DNA of 64,000 bases from Bacteroidales bacterium (GCA_017962445.1 JAGCVI010000009.1:1-64000); one strand, 5' to 3'; positions 1 through 9,777 are shown, counted from the stretch's first letter. Numbers and translations are program-made. The notes: a model not told the origin generated them from the sequence alone.

Positions 1-807
1 ATTCAAGTTGTTCAAACATTTGCAACACAACATCAAAACATTTCATTCAAAATAATAAAAAACAATATAAATATCGGTGTAAGAAGGAACTTTGAAAAAG
101 CACTCAAATTATGTGAAGGAGAAATTAAGTTTTTATCGGATCAGGACGATATATGGATGCCAAATAAAGCAGAAACAGTAATTGAGTATTTCAGAAAAAA
201 TCCAGATAAGAATATCGTAATGACAAACGCCGTATTAATTGATGAGAACAACAAAATACTAACCGATAAAACACTTTTCGATTGTGTAGGTCTGACAAAA
301 AAAATCCTGTCAGAAGCAACCAACGACAATCTAGTTGATTTATTTCTTAATTCAAATAGGGCCACTGGTGCAACAATGGCTATCAGAAAGAACGTAAACT
401 TGATTACAAACTATAATACACCTATACTTCATGATTATATTCTAGCAATAGAAGCACTCTCTCATAATTCCTTAGGTATTATAATCCAGCCCTTGATACA
501 ATATCGCATTCACAAGAAGCAAGAACGAGGTATCGGTGATGAAATAGAGAATCCATTGAATGATAATATTTATGAATTAAAATATGAGTATTTTGGCGAC
601 TATCCTTTGCCGCGAATCTTTCTAGACAAGATTACTATGCGCGACAAACGATATAAATGGATGTCTGGTTTAAGAGGCACCCTTTCAATTATATACAACT
701 GGAGATTGTACAAAAAAACATACCCTAAACTCTGGATATCCTATATTAAAATAGACATCAACCATTCTATCGGCTTGTTCAAACAACGTCACAAAAAGAG
801 TGTATGA
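1..807 (+). CDS. Glycosyltransferase family 2, 5' end outside window
   Basis: The frame is open from the first base, so the gene starts upstream and 268 codons are visible. It carries the GT2 motif FLSDQDDIW (D47-D50 of the visible part), which binds the nucleotide sugar and metal. The first in-frame ATG (157) lies just after this motif, so it cannot be the true start. The part after the motif fits the acceptor side of rhamnosyltransferase-like GT2 enzymes that build surface polysaccharides in the cytoplasm. The stop overlaps the next start (ATGA at 804-807), so the two are probably translationally coupled. The sugar specificity cannot be read from the sequence. Confidence 0.85.
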   Translation: MQVVQTFATQHQNISFKIIKNNINIGVRRNFEKALKLCEGEIKFLSDQDDIWMPNKAETVIEYFRKNPDKNIVMTNAVLIDENNKILTDKTLFDCVGLTKKILSEATNDNLVDLFLNSNRATGATMAIRKNVNLITNYNTPILHDYILAIEALSHNSLGIIIQPLIQYRIHKKQERGIGDEIENPLNDNIYELKYEYFGDYPLPRIFLDKITMRDKRYKWMSGLRGTLSIIYNWRLYKKTYPKLWISYIKIDINHSIGLFKQRHKKSV

Positions 808-1715
808 AAAAACTCGCTGAATACGAAAATGGGTTAGTCTCCATTGCTATTCCCGCCTATAAAAGTACTTATTTGGCCGAAGCTATTGAAAGTGCTTTGG
901 GACAGACCTATCAAAATATTGAGCTGATTATTGTCAACGACCATTCGCCTCACGACTTGGACAGCATTGTGGCTCGATATGACGATAAACGCATAAGGTA
1001 CTATAAAAACAAAAGAAATTTAGGCAAACGCAGCATTGTACTAAACTGGAATCGCTGTCTTGAATATGCAAAGGGTGAATATTTTGTTTTACTGTGTGAC
1101 GACGATATAATGCATCCTGCTTTTGTTGCCGAGTTGCTGAAACTTGCTGATAAATATTCCGATTGCAATGTATTCCATGCCAGGAAACAGGAAAAAGATG
1201 AGCGGACTGGCGAAATGCACGAGACTGCTATGTGGCCCGAATACGAAAGACATGAGGACTTCGTAAAAGGCTATTTTGACGGTAATAGAAGATTTACCAT
1301 TTCTGAATTTTTATATAGAGCACCTCTCATAAAACCAATAGGATACAAGGTATTTCCTGTCGGTTTCTTCTCGGACGATGCATCCATGATAGTATTTACA
1401 AAACAAGGCGGAATTGCATCGTCGCAAAAAAAACTCATGACATTCCGCTTTTCACATGAACACATTTCCTCCAATGGAAACTACAACATTGGAAAAGCTC
1501 GTGCCATGAAGCAATTCTTGAAATGGGCAAAAAAAGAGCCTGCATGTCAGCCTTATATTGCCGAAAAAGAAAAATGGGAATTGGACAATTCTATTGAATT
1601 TTTCATTCAAACCAACGGTTGGAGAAAATACCTGACATTGTTTTTTATTCCCTGGACGCGGTCAAATCTTCGTACAGTTTGGATAGTGACTGTAAAAAAA
1701 ATACTACACAGATAA
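804..1715 (+). CDS. Glycosyltransferase family 2
   Basis: A 303-residue GT-A enzyme. The N-terminus has the GT2 opening VSIAIPAYKSTYLAEAIESA followed by the IIVNDHSP strand, and the metal-binding acidic triplet DDD is near residues 99-101. There is no signal peptide or membrane segment, so it should act at the cytoplasmic face on a lipid-linked glycan. It overlaps the preceding glycosyltransferase by 4 nt and precedes another GT2 gene by 13 nt, as in an O-antigen or capsule operon. Donor and acceptor are unknown. Confidence 0.85.
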   Translation: MKKLAEYENGLVSIAIPAYKSTYLAEAIESALGQTYQNIELIIVNDHSPHDLDSIVARYDDKRIRYYKNKRNLGKRSIVLNWNRCLEYAKGEYFVLLCDDDIMHPAFVAELLKLADKYSDCNVFHARKQEKDERTGEMHETAMWPEYERHEDFVKGYFDGNRRFTISEFLYRAPLIKPIGYKVFPVGFFSDDASMIVFTKQGGIASSQKKLMTFRFSHEHISSNGNYNIGKARAMKQFLKWAKKEPACQPYIAEKEKWELDNSIEFFIQTNGWRKYLTLFFIPWTRSNLRTVWIVTVKKILHR

Positions 1716-1728
1716 ACAAATATAAAGT

Positions 1729-3372
1729 ATGTTCTCAATACTGATTGCCAACTATAACAACGGCCGACATCTTCAAGAGTCTATCGATAGTGTTCTTGCC
1801 CAAACTTATACTGATTGGGAAATTGTTATTGTCGATGACGGGTCGACAGACGATTCCGCCGAAATATACAAACAATATTCTGACGACAAAAGATTCCACA
1901 TCTTATACAACGAGAAAAACAGAGGCTGTACCTATACGAAATGGCGTTTAATTGAGGAATGTCATGGTGATGTATTCGGATTTCTCGATGCAGACGACAC
2001 GCTTCAACCCAAAGCATTGGAATGTATGATGAAGGCTCATAGCGAGAATCCAAAAGCTTCCATTGTATCGTCTCGTAACTATCTCTGTGATGAAGAAATG
2101 CATGTAAAATATGAAAGTCGATTGCTTCATATACCCGATGGTGAAAGTTATTTGACTCACGGTGATTTTCAACCAGAAGCCTTTGTGACCTTTAAGACTT
2201 CATTCTACAATAAGACTCAGAAACTGAATAAAAACAATCCATACGGCGATGACCAAGAATTACTGTTGCTTATGGAAGAGGTCGGGGAATGGGTTGTTCT
2301 GGACAAGTTTTTGTATAATTACCGAATCTCCGACGACTCTGTTAGTCACGGAGAGGACAATTACATTTGTCTATATTGGAACATTGTTGTTTACCATCAG
2401 GCCTGCATTCGTAGGGGATTGGATCCCGACAAATACAGTTACAAGGTTTTTCAAGACTTCATAAAATACAAACAAGATAGAATAATTGGTTCAAAAGAGT
2501 ATCGCGTCGGCAATGCCATATTGCATCCCTGGAAGTTCATAAAATGGCACACTAGAGGTCTTAACAAACCACTCAACAAAACCAAAGAATGTCTGCGACG
2601 GTTCAGGTATCATAATCTGCCTTATAAATACAAGAGCGAACGGTATGCTGACACATTTCTTGCAAACAATTCGAATTTGGATGATTCCATCAGTTGTTTG
2701 AAACCTGTGGAAAGAGTTATTTATTGCTTCTGGACAGGCACAAATGAAATGTCCGAAAACCGGAAAAGATGTTTTGAAACGATAGTGCAAAACGCAGGCG
2801 TTCATGTCAAATTGATTACTCCTGAAAACTTAGAAGAATACATATTACCAGAGTATCCTTTACATCCAGCATTTCAATACCTGTCATTGGTCCACAAGGC
2901 TGACTACTTACGATGCTATTTCATGCATTTCCACGGTGGCGGATATTGTGACATAAAAAACATCGAACAACCATGGACGGATTGTTTTGACAGACTCGAC
3001 AAATCAAACAAATACCTGATTGGATATCCCGAACTAAATGCGGAATGCAGTGCATACGTTGATGTTGTTGAGCCTGAAATCAAACGAGATGTAAAAAAAA
3101 GGTGGCCTTTGCTGGTTGGAAATTGTGCCTATATTTGTCGTCCCCTGACCAAATTCACCGACGAATGGTTCTCTGAACAAAACAAAAGGCTAGATTTTTA
3201 TTACGAATCTTTAAAAAAGCATCCCGCCACAGACCCGATGGGACAAGAGAACGACTACCCTATTCCTTGGCAATATATTCTTGGAGCAGTATTCCATCCA
3301 CTGTGTCTGAAATATCACGACAAAATAATCCAAAACAAGCGGATCACTCCAATATTTAAAGACTATAGATAG
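1729..3372 (+). CDS. Two-domain glycosyltransferase, GT2 fused to GT32-like
   Basis: A 547-residue protein with two catalytic modules. Residues 1 to about 230 are a GT2 domain: start MFSILIANYNNG, IVIVDDGSTDDS, and FLDADD near residues 86-90. From about residue 325 there is a second, DXD-sugar-type (GT32/capsular) domain with VIYCFWTG at its start, HKADYLRCYFMHFHGGGY, and the CDI acidic motif near residue 408. The fusion suggests that two successive sugars are added by one polypeptide (inference). It sits 13 nt after one glycosyltransferase and 1 nt before a DUF5672 gene, so it belongs to the same operon. Confidence 0.85.
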   Translation: MFSILIANYNNGRHLQESIDSVLAQTYTDWEIVIVDDGSTDDSAEIYKQYSDDKRFHILYNEKNRGCTYTKWRLIEECHGDVFGFLDADDTLQPKALECMMKAHSENPKASIVSSRNYLCDEEMHVKYESRLLHIPDGESYLTHGDFQPEAFVTFKTSFYNKTQKLNKNNPYGDDQELLLLMEEVGEWVVLDKFLYNYRISDDSVSHGEDNYICLYWNIVVYHQACIRRGLDPDKYSYKVFQDFIKYKQDRIIGSKEYRVGNAILHPWKFIKWHTRGLNKPLNKTKECLRRFRYHNLPYKYKSERYADTFLANNSNLDDSISCLKPVERVIYCFWTGTNEMSENRKRCFETIVQNAGVHVKLITPENLEEYILPEYPLHPAFQYLSLVHKADYLRCYFMHFHGGGYCDIKNIEQPWTDCFDRLDKSNKYLIGYPELNAECSAYVDVVEPEIKRDVKKRWPLLVGNCAYICRPLTKFTDEWFSEQNKRLDFYYESLKKHPATDPMGQENDYPIPWQYILGAVFHPLCLKYHDKIIQNKRITPIFKDYR

Positions 3373-3373
3373 G

Positions 3374-4171
3374 ATGAAAAACATAGTTGTTGTACCCCTA
3401 TACGAATCCAATCCCGATCAATGGCAACGTCTTTCTTTCGAACAATGCTGCCGGATACTGGGAGGACATCCTATCTGTATTGCAACGAATAAAGAAGTTG
3501 ATATTAGACAATATCAGAAAATAGCGTCTCAATTTGGTTTAAAGATTTTACGGGAAGATTTTGAATCCTCATATTTTGCAAGCATTGCGGGCTATAACCG
3601 TTTGATGCTCGACAAACATTTCTACCAACGCTTTGCAGAGTACGAATATATGCTTGTTTACCAATTGGACGCTTGGGTGTTCAGGGATGAGCTCGACGAC
3701 TGGTGTAATAAAGGATACGACTATATTGGCGCTCCGTGGATTGAAAAGGACGAGAATGGTAATATTGAACTGGCTGGCGTTGGTAATGGAGGATTCTCAT
3801 TGCGGCGAATCCAGCACTTCATTGATGTTTTAAGCCACAGAGGACCGGTCAGGTCAGGAAAACAACTACACTTGAAGCCGTCTATAAAAAACAAAGTTTA
3901 TAAGTTCTTTTACTCTCTCGGCTACCAAAACAACCTCTCATACTACAAAAAGGATGAAACGATCTTCGAAGACATATTCCTCAGCATATTCCTTGCCGAC
4001 ACAAAACTCCGTGCATTAACGCCAGATGCTGAAACAGCATGTCATTTTGCTTTCGAACAAGCACCATCCTATCTATACTCCAAAACCAAACAACTCCCCT
4101 TCGGCTGCCACGCATGGCAGAAATATGAATACGATTCCTTCTGGAAAGAGCACATCTCTCCCTCATTCTGA
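3374..4171 (+). CDS. DUF5672 family protein, probable glycan-modifying enzyme
   Basis: A 265-residue protein matching the DUF5672 pattern: MKNIVVVPLYES at the N-terminus, a central MLVYQLDAWVF segment, GYDYIGAPW, and GVGNGGFSLRR. DUF5672 proteins lie in polysaccharide loci and resemble glycosyltransferases of the GT-A type; the QLD acidic site may play the DXD role, which is inference. No signal peptide or membrane helix is seen. The gene starts 1 nt after the GT2-GT32 fusion and ends 2 nt before a membrane acyltransferase gene, so it is tightly co-transcribed. Confidence 0.75.
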   Translation: MKNIVVVPLYESNPDQWQRLSFEQCCRILGGHPICIATNKEVDIRQYQKIASQFGLKILREDFESSYFASIAGYNRLMLDKHFYQRFAEYEYMLVYQLDAWVFRDELDDWCNKGYDYIGAPWIEKDENGNIELAGVGNGGFSLRRIQHFIDVLSHRGPVRSGKQLHLKPSIKNKVYKFFYSLGYQNNLSYYKKDETIFEDIFLSIFLADTKLRALTPDAETACHFAFEQAPSYLYSKTKQLPFGCHAWQKYEYDSFWKEHISPSF

Positions 4172-4173
4172 CG

Positions 4174-5142
4174 ATGCCTGAAACTGCGACGGATAGACAA
4201 ATCCATCTGGACTGTGCACATGGTCTTATGATTCTGCACATGATGTTCTTTCATTTGTGCGACGAGACAATAGTGGGCACCCCATATTATTACCCAATAC
4301 TGCACACCCTCGCATTCTTCATGGCATGGTTTTTCTTTAAGTCGGGCATGTTTTACAGAGACTGGGAAATTCGTGATGTGATAAAGACTGGCTTTAAGAG
4401 ATTCATCATACCAGCTGTCATCTTTGCCGTCATTGGATTTGCTTTTTATCTACTGACAGTAAATCCTCATGCAACATTATCAGACGAAATAAAATACTTC
4501 TATGTTTTCGGCTCCGTACACGGTCATACCCCGATTTGGTTTCTCTTCTCTCTATTCGCCGTTCAAGTGATATTCACGATAATACGAAAATGCAAGTTGA
4601 ATTCTGTAGTTATTGCCGTCATTTCATTAGGTCTTTATTTTTCAAGCAAATACATAGGATTTCGGCCTTATTGGATTTACAACATTTCGCTGGGTTTGCT
4701 GTTCTATTCATTGGGCCTGTTGCTGAAAGATCATCAATACAATCGAACAATAACTATAACATGCTTGGTCATTTATTTTGGTTTGTACTTTTTCCACACC
4801 GACATTGATTTCCAATATGGTTTGTTCAAGCCTTTCGTAATTGCCATTCCATGGGCTTTGGCTGGATGCATATTGACAAACACACTTTTCAAAACTTTTC
4901 CTCGGCTTTGTGTGGCTCCTTTAAGTTTTTTCGGCCGCTACGCAATGGAATTCTACTGTACACACATCATCATCCTTTATGCCATCAGAAAAATAGTGGA
5001 TAGTATTGATTGTCCTTTGTCTGGTGTGTTTACGATATCGTTTTTATTCGCTGTTTACATAGTTATCTTTGCCATTATACTCCATTACTTCAAACTCAAA
5101 CATATCCAGTGGATGTTTGGCAAATCCTATAAAGACAAATGA
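4174..5142 (+). CDS. Acyltransferase family 3 membrane protein
   Basis: A 322-residue polytopic protein with about ten hydrophobic helices. The N-terminus has the acyltransferase-3 layout RQIHLDCAHGLMILHMMFFH: Arg/Asp in the first helix and a His-containing stretch. Members move acetyl or other acyl groups from the cytoplasm onto surface glycans. Its stop overlaps the next start (ATGA at 5139-5142), which couples it to the MBOAT gene. Together with the MBOAT/AlgJ-like pair and a second family-3 enzyme at 8756, it points to a heavily O-acylated polysaccharide. The substrate is not known. Confidence 0.8.
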   Translation: MPETATDRQIHLDCAHGLMILHMMFFHLCDETIVGTPYYYPILHTLAFFMAWFFFKSGMFYRDWEIRDVIKTGFKRFIIPAVIFAVIGFAFYLLTVNPHATLSDEIKYFYVFGSVHGHTPIWFLFSLFAVQVIFTIIRKCKLNSVVIAVISLGLYFSSKYIGFRPYWIYNISLGLLFYSLGLLLKDHQYNRTITITCLVIYFGLYFFHTDIDFQYGLFKPFVIAIPWALAGCILTNTLFKTFPRLCVAPLSFFGRYAMEFYCTHIIILYAIRKIVDSIDCPLSGVFTISFLFAVYIVIFAIILHYFKLKHIQWMFGKSYKDK

Positions 5143-6590
5143 TTTTTAACTCTATAGAGTTTCTATTCTTCCTTCCTGTCGTTTTTGCATTTTATTGGAT
5201 GATGCGGAAACGGATGCAACTACAAAATGCCTTTATTGTCGTTGCATCTTATTTTTTCTATGGTTGGTGGGACTGGCGGTTTTTATTGCTCATCGCATTC
5301 ACATCATCATGTAGTTACGCCTCTGGGTTGCTTATTGAAAAGCTTCGAAACAGGGCTGACCTCAGCGACAGACAAATCCAGAAAAAGACCAAAGGCATCA
5401 CAACAGCAAACATCGTCATAAACCTTTTAATTCTCGGAGTTTTCAAATACTACAACTTTTTCATTGAATCGTTTGTAGTCCTCTTCCCTGCCCTCGATGC
5501 CGACCAGCTGTTGCTGAACATCATTCTACCCGTAGGAATCAGTTTTTATACTTTCCAGGCTCTAAGCTACAGCATTGACATCTATCGGAGCAAAATGAAG
5601 CCAACACACAACGCGATAGCATTCTTTGCCTATGTCAGCTTCTTTCCTCAGCTTGTGGCTGGTCCAATAGAACGTGCCACTAATTTGCTGCCCCAATTTG
5701 AAAAGTGTCGTACTTTTGACTACTGCACCGCCATAGACGGGCTTCGACAAATGCTTTGGGGCTTCTTCAAGAAAATGGTCATCGCCGACAGGTGTGCAGT
5801 ATTTGTTGACACAATATGGAACGAGTATTCAACACAAAGTGCCAGCACTCTTTTATTGGCCGCAGCACTCTTCACTTTCCAGATATACGGAGACTTCTCA
5901 GGCTATAGCGATATAGCCATCGGCACGGCAAAACTATTCGGCATTCGATTGAAACGGAACTTCAACGTGCCCTACTTCAGTCGCGACATTGCAGAGTTCT
6001 GGCGCCGCTGGCACATTTCTCTCACCACATGGTTCCGGGACTATTTATACATTCCTCTTGGAGGCAGTCGTGTATCAAAAGTCAAGATTGTACGCAACAC
6101 ATTTATTATATTTCTTGTCAGTGGTTTGTGGCACGGCGCCAATTGGACATTCATAGTATGGGGCGCATATCACGCATTGCTGTTCCTGCCGCTTATACTG
6201 CTTGGCAAAAACAGGCGATATACCAACACTGTAGCAGAAGGTCGACTATTGCCGACATTACACGAATTTCTGCAAATGTTGCTGACATTCGTGCTTGCCA
6301 TCATGGGTTGGATAATCTTCAGAGCAGAAAACTTGCATCAAGCCATCGACTTTTTCGGACACCTGTTCTCACCCAGCTTATTATCCATCCCCATCGCCGT
6401 TCCTGGCGTTACATTGATTTTTATCCTTGTAATGCTTGTCGTTGAATGGTTTAACCGAAGCAAAGAACATGGTCTGGTTTTGGATATGGTAAAGCCTCTC
6501 TGGCTACGATGGCTGATATACTACACTATCGTTTTCGCAATATTGCTGTTCTCATTCGAAAGCGAATCTTTTATCTATTTTCAGTTTTGA
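5139..6590 (+). CDS. MBOAT family O-acyltransferase, AlgI-like
   Basis: A 483-residue multi-pass membrane protein. It begins MIFNSIEFLFFLPVVF, as AlgI/DltB-like proteins do. It holds the conserved EFWRRWHISLTTWFRDYLYI segment followed by PLGGS, and the catalytic His in SGLWHGANWTF (His near residue 331). In alginate and peptidoglycan O-acetylation systems, AlgI/PatA passes acetyl groups across the inner membrane to a periplasmic SGNH partner. That partner is the next gene, 6 nt downstream. Length and motifs are normal for the family. Confidence 0.92.
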   Translation: MIFNSIEFLFFLPVVFAFYWMMRKRMQLQNAFIVVASYFFYGWWDWRFLLLIAFTSSCSYASGLLIEKLRNRADLSDRQIQKKTKGITTANIVINLLILGVFKYYNFFIESFVVLFPALDADQLLLNIILPVGISFYTFQALSYSIDIYRSKMKPTHNAIAFFAYVSFFPQLVAGPIERATNLLPQFEKCRTFDYCTAIDGLRQMLWGFFKKMVIADRCAVFVDTIWNEYSTQSASTLLLAAALFTFQIYGDFSGYSDIAIGTAKLFGIRLKRNFNVPYFSRDIAEFWRRWHISLTTWFRDYLYIPLGGSRVSKVKIVRNTFIIFLVSGLWHGANWTFIVWGAYHALLFLPLILLGKNRRYTNTVAEGRLLPTLHEFLQMLLTFVLAIMGWIIFRAENLHQAIDFFGHLFSPSLLSIPIAVPGVTLIFILVMLVVEWFNRSKEHGLVLDMVKPLWLRWLIYYTIVFAILLFSFESESFIYFQF

Positions 6591-6596
6591 TTTCCC

Positions 6597-7613
6597 ATGA
6601 AAAGACTAATCATTCGACTGATTATCTTCCTAATACCATTTATATTATTGGCTATCAACTATGTGCTTGTCACAAAAACAAGAGATCGTTCTGGTGATTT
6701 AGGGCGTGTCGGTCATCGTTTTTTCGAAAAAGGATACCATGCAAAACTATCACCTGTCACCGAAGAACAATATGTCAAGGACATTATCATCGACAGTCTT
6801 CCCGACTCTATATACATACTCTGCATAGGAGATTCTTTCTCAAATAAATTGTTGAGCGTTCAACGATGGAACGAATATACTGGCGAAGTTCTTAACCAAC
6901 AGATAATAAACATTCCCCCCAGCAACCTAAGTCCTGCAACTATTGCTCTTTCATATCTGACAATATGCCCTGATGACAAATTGCCAAAGGTCATCATTAT
7001 GGAAACAGTCGAAAGGGAATCCATTCCAATACTATCATCAATCGACATAAACCATCCTGAGGCCCTTGACAATATAAAATATATGCCAAAAGATGCTTTT
7101 GGAACATCTACTAATTTCTTTCGCAATGCTATAGAATTTTATCAACGGAAGCTTGGAATGAATGTTCATCTTGTATGTTCCAATCTCAACAAGCCAGTTT
7201 TTTCGGCTAAAGGGGATGAGTCTAAGCTTTTATGCTACTATCAGGACACCACCCATTTCACAGACAACGAGGTTCGGTTGGCCGTTGAGAATCTTGAACG
7301 CCTTCACAATCTCGCCGAGCGCCGCGGTGTTAAGTTTTTCTATCTCATCTGCCCCAATAAATCTAACGTCTATTGGCCATATATAAGAGAGAATGACAGA
7401 AAAAAGTTTTACAACATCCTTGACCGCACTACCACTTTCGACACCCTGCCATACGTCTATAGTCCACTTCTAATGCTCCGCGAAAGGGTTTCGCAAGGTG
7501 AAAAAGATGTTTTTTATTGCGATGACAGCCACTGGCCTCCAAAAACAGCAAAGATTGTGGGCGAAGAACTGGCTAATTTCATTTTAAAACAAACAACAAT
7601 TCTAAATAATTGA
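6597..7613 (+). CDS. AlgJ/AlgX-like SGNH acetyltransferase partner
   Basis: A 338-residue protein with an N-terminal signal anchor (residues 5-25) and an otherwise periplasmic domain. The SGNH nucleophile motif is GDSFS (Ser near residue 80), and the C-terminal DDSHW motif (residues 309-313) supplies the Asp and His. This DxH pairing is typical of AlgJ, AlgX and DHHW-type proteins, which put the acetyl group delivered by the MBOAT protein on sugar hydroxyls. It follows the MBOAT gene by 6 nt. No polysaccharide specificity can be inferred. Confidence 0.82.
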   Translation: MKRLIIRLIIFLIPFILLAINYVLVTKTRDRSGDLGRVGHRFFEKGYHAKLSPVTEEQYVKDIIIDSLPDSIYILCIGDSFSNKLLSVQRWNEYTGEVLNQQIINIPPSNLSPATIALSYLTICPDDKLPKVIIMETVERESIPILSSIDINHPEALDNIKYMPKDAFGTSTNFFRNAIEFYQRKLGMNVHLVCSNLNKPVFSAKGDESKLLCYYQDTTHFTDNEVRLAVENLERLHNLAERRGVKFFYLICPNKSNVYWPYIRENDRKKFYNILDRTTTFDTLPYVYSPLLMLRERVSQGEKDVFYCDDSHWPPKTAKIVGEELANFILKQTTILNN

Positions 7614-7877
7614 CAACGATTCTTAATATTGTTCTGTCATTCATGGATTGCGGAAAGGCGAAATGATGCGAAATAATATTTTGCCTGCAAAAATTAGCGA
7701 ATACGAATTGCACGAATATAGGAAGACTTCCTTATTCCTCGCAATATCTAGAACAATTACAACTCTATAAAATATTGATATTTCTATAATAAAACTATAA
7801 ATCATTATATCTATATCTATAGAAATATATATAGCAAGGAACACTACTTTTTACACCTCTCATATACTTCTAATCTT
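7614..7877. other. AT-rich intergenic region in the polysaccharide locus
   Basis: This 264-nt stretch has no convincing gene. It is very AT-rich, especially 7760-7860. A low-complexity run around 7690-7725 (aaaattagcgaatacgaatt type) resembles spacer DNA elsewhere in the window. A short near-palindrome (AGGAAGACTTCCT) lies near 7720. No TAnnTTTG match was found. A separate promoter for the permease gene is plausible from the gap length alone. Confidence 0.4.
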
Positions 7878-8753
7878 ATGTCAGAACAAATAAATAACAA
7901 TACCCGGGAACAGGAACAATGGACCGCAATCCTTGAACCGCGAAAGAAGTTCATGAAATTTAACCTGCGTGAGCTATGGGAATACCGCGACTTGTTTAGT
8001 ATTTATGTGCGGCGCAACATCGTCACTGTCTACAAACAGACCGTGCTGGGCTTGGCATGGTTTTTCATAAGCCCTATATTCACGACTATTATGTATATGT
8101 TTGTATTCGGTGGCCTGGCCGGTATTTCCACTGGAGGTGTACCTCAGGCGGTGTTCTACCTGTCCGGTATCCTGATGTGGGGCTACTTTAATGCATGCTT
8201 TGGACAGAACTCAAACGTTCTTGCAGCAAATGCAGGAATCTTTGGAAAAGTATATTTTCCAAGACTTATCATCCCGCTGGCAGGCATGACATCGTCGCTG
8301 GTAACATTCGGAATACAACTGCTTCTGCTTATCGTGGTATATGTTTATTACGTCATTACCGGTGCTCCTCTATGTCCTCGTTGGGAGCTGCTAATGTTTC
8401 CTGTCTATTTGCTACTGCTGGCTCTGACAGCAATGTCATGGGGTATGATTATCTCCTCTATGACAGTGAAATATCGCGATCTGAACAATCTCGTCGGATT
8501 CGCAATGAGCCTTCTTATGTATGCCACGCCAATCATCTATCCTATGAGCATTGCCGTCGACAAAAGTTACGGTTGGGTATTGAAACTCAATCCCCTCAGC
8601 GGCGTCTTTGAATCGTGGCGCTACTCAATCACCGGCATCGGTCAAATGGATTGGATGGGTCTGCTATACTGCGCAGGCTGCCTCGTCGTTACAATGTTCA
8701 TCGGTCTACTATTATTCTCCAAGGCCGAACGCAATTTTATCGACACGGTTTAA
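7878..8753 (+). CDS. ABC-2 type polysaccharide export permease (Wzm/TagG-like)
   Basis: A 291-residue inner-membrane protein with about six helices. The N-terminal amphipathic part LWEYRDLFSIYVRRNI and the following VYKQTVLGLAWFFISPI are hallmarks of Wzm/TagG permeases, which move undecaprenyl-linked O-antigen or teichoic acid to the periplasm. The required ATPase (Wzt/TagH) is not adjacent and is nowhere in the window. It may lie upstream of the window or elsewhere on the chromosome. The gene is separated from the O-acetylation genes by 264 nt and is followed after 2 nt by an acyltransferase gene. Confidence 0.88.
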   Translation: MSEQINNNTREQEQWTAILEPRKKFMKFNLRELWEYRDLFSIYVRRNIVTVYKQTVLGLAWFFISPIFTTIMYMFVFGGLAGISTGGVPQAVFYLSGILMWGYFNACFGQNSNVLAANAGIFGKVYFPRLIIPLAGMTSSLVTFGIQLLLLIVVYVYYVITGAPLCPRWELLMFPVYLLLLALTAMSWGMIISSMTVKYRDLNNLVGFAMSLLMYATPIIYPMSIAVDKSYGWVLKLNPLSGVFESWRYSITGIGQMDWMGLLYCAGCLVVTMFIGLLLFSKAERNFIDTV

Positions 8754-8755
8754 TT

Positions 8756-9772
8756 ATGACTAAAAAAAATAACTCCATTCAAAAACCGATGCGCCTCGTC
8801 CGTATCGACATTATGGTCGGACTTGCGATGCTTTTTGTCGTTGTAGGCCACCTCAGTGTCGGCTTCGAACCGCGTTGGTATTCCGTTGGTCTGCATAGTT
8901 GGATTTACTCGTTCCACATGGAGATGTTCTTTTTCCTCTCGGCATTCCTTATAAGATACACATACAAAGGAATTCAATCTCCACTTGAGTATGCAAAGTA
9001 TATTTGGCGCAAATTCAAAAAGTTCTTTGTTTGGTTTTTCATCATAGGGATGACTGTATCCATAATTGCACCGCTATTCCGCCACGAACCACTATCCGCA
9101 TCAAGCCTATGGCAATCGCTCCGCACTCTCCTACTCTACCCTCGCTGGAGCGAGGCCTCGTTCCTTTGGTACATATACGTCCTTTTTGGTTTCTACCTCA
9201 TCTCGCCGCTGTTCTTCCGTTTGCCACAATTATGGCAAGTGCTGTGCTGCATAGCCGCCATGTTTCTTGCAATGCATAACGGCGGTTCCCTCTTTGCTGC
9301 CGACGAGTTCTGCCAATACACCTTTTTCTATTGCTTCGGTGTGTTGTGCGCTGAATGGATTGACGAAATAAGGAGTTTCAAACTATGGATGTGGGCTTCG
9401 CTGTCAACGCCTTTCATCGCATTTTCCATCTGGGTTTTCACTGCCGGATACAATATGGGGTTCACTTTCCGCCAGCTGCAATGGTGGACTTTGGTGACCG
9501 GCATGTCGTCGTTGCCGTTCTTCTACTTCGTTACCACAGGAATTCAGAAGGTTAAATCTCTGAGCAATGCATTCTCCGCTATTTCGCGCAACTGCTATAT
9601 CATATACCTCCTACAGATGTTTGTCATCTGGACATGCACTTGGGCTATAAAGCAATTCGGATTGACCGACACAATACCATTCATCGTCTTTATGGCTGTG
9701 ACATCAACTATGGCAATCCTCATACCAATTGCAATAGCACACTTCTACCGTAAACTGACTGCCAACAAATAA
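8756..9772 (+). CDS. Acyltransferase family 3 membrane protein
   Basis: A 338-residue polytopic protein. I chose ATG 8756, 2 nt after the permease stop, because the longer frame back to 8615 would add 47 residues of non-family sequence translated out of frame from the permease gene. The first helix reads RLVRIDIMVGLAMLFVVVGH, the classic family-3 start with Asp and His, then HSWIYSFHMEMFFFLSAF. Such enzymes acylate exported glycans. It is the last gene of the polysaccharide cluster. Confidence 0.88.
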   Translation: MTKKNNSIQKPMRLVRIDIMVGLAMLFVVVGHLSVGFEPRWYSVGLHSWIYSFHMEMFFFLSAFLIRYTYKGIQSPLEYAKYIWRKFKKFFVWFFIIGMTVSIIAPLFRHEPLSASSLWQSLRTLLLYPRWSEASFLWYIYVLFGFYLISPLFFRLPQLWQVLCCIAAMFLAMHNGGSLFAADEFCQYTFFYCFGVLCAEWIDEIRSFKLWMWASLSTPFIAFSIWVFTAGYNMGFTFRQLQWWTLVTGMSSLPFFYFVTTGIQKVKSLSNAFSAISRNCYIIYLLQMFVIWTCTWAIKQFGLTDTIPFIVFMAVTSTMAILIPIAIAHFYRKLTANK

Positions 9773-9777
9773 AAAAA

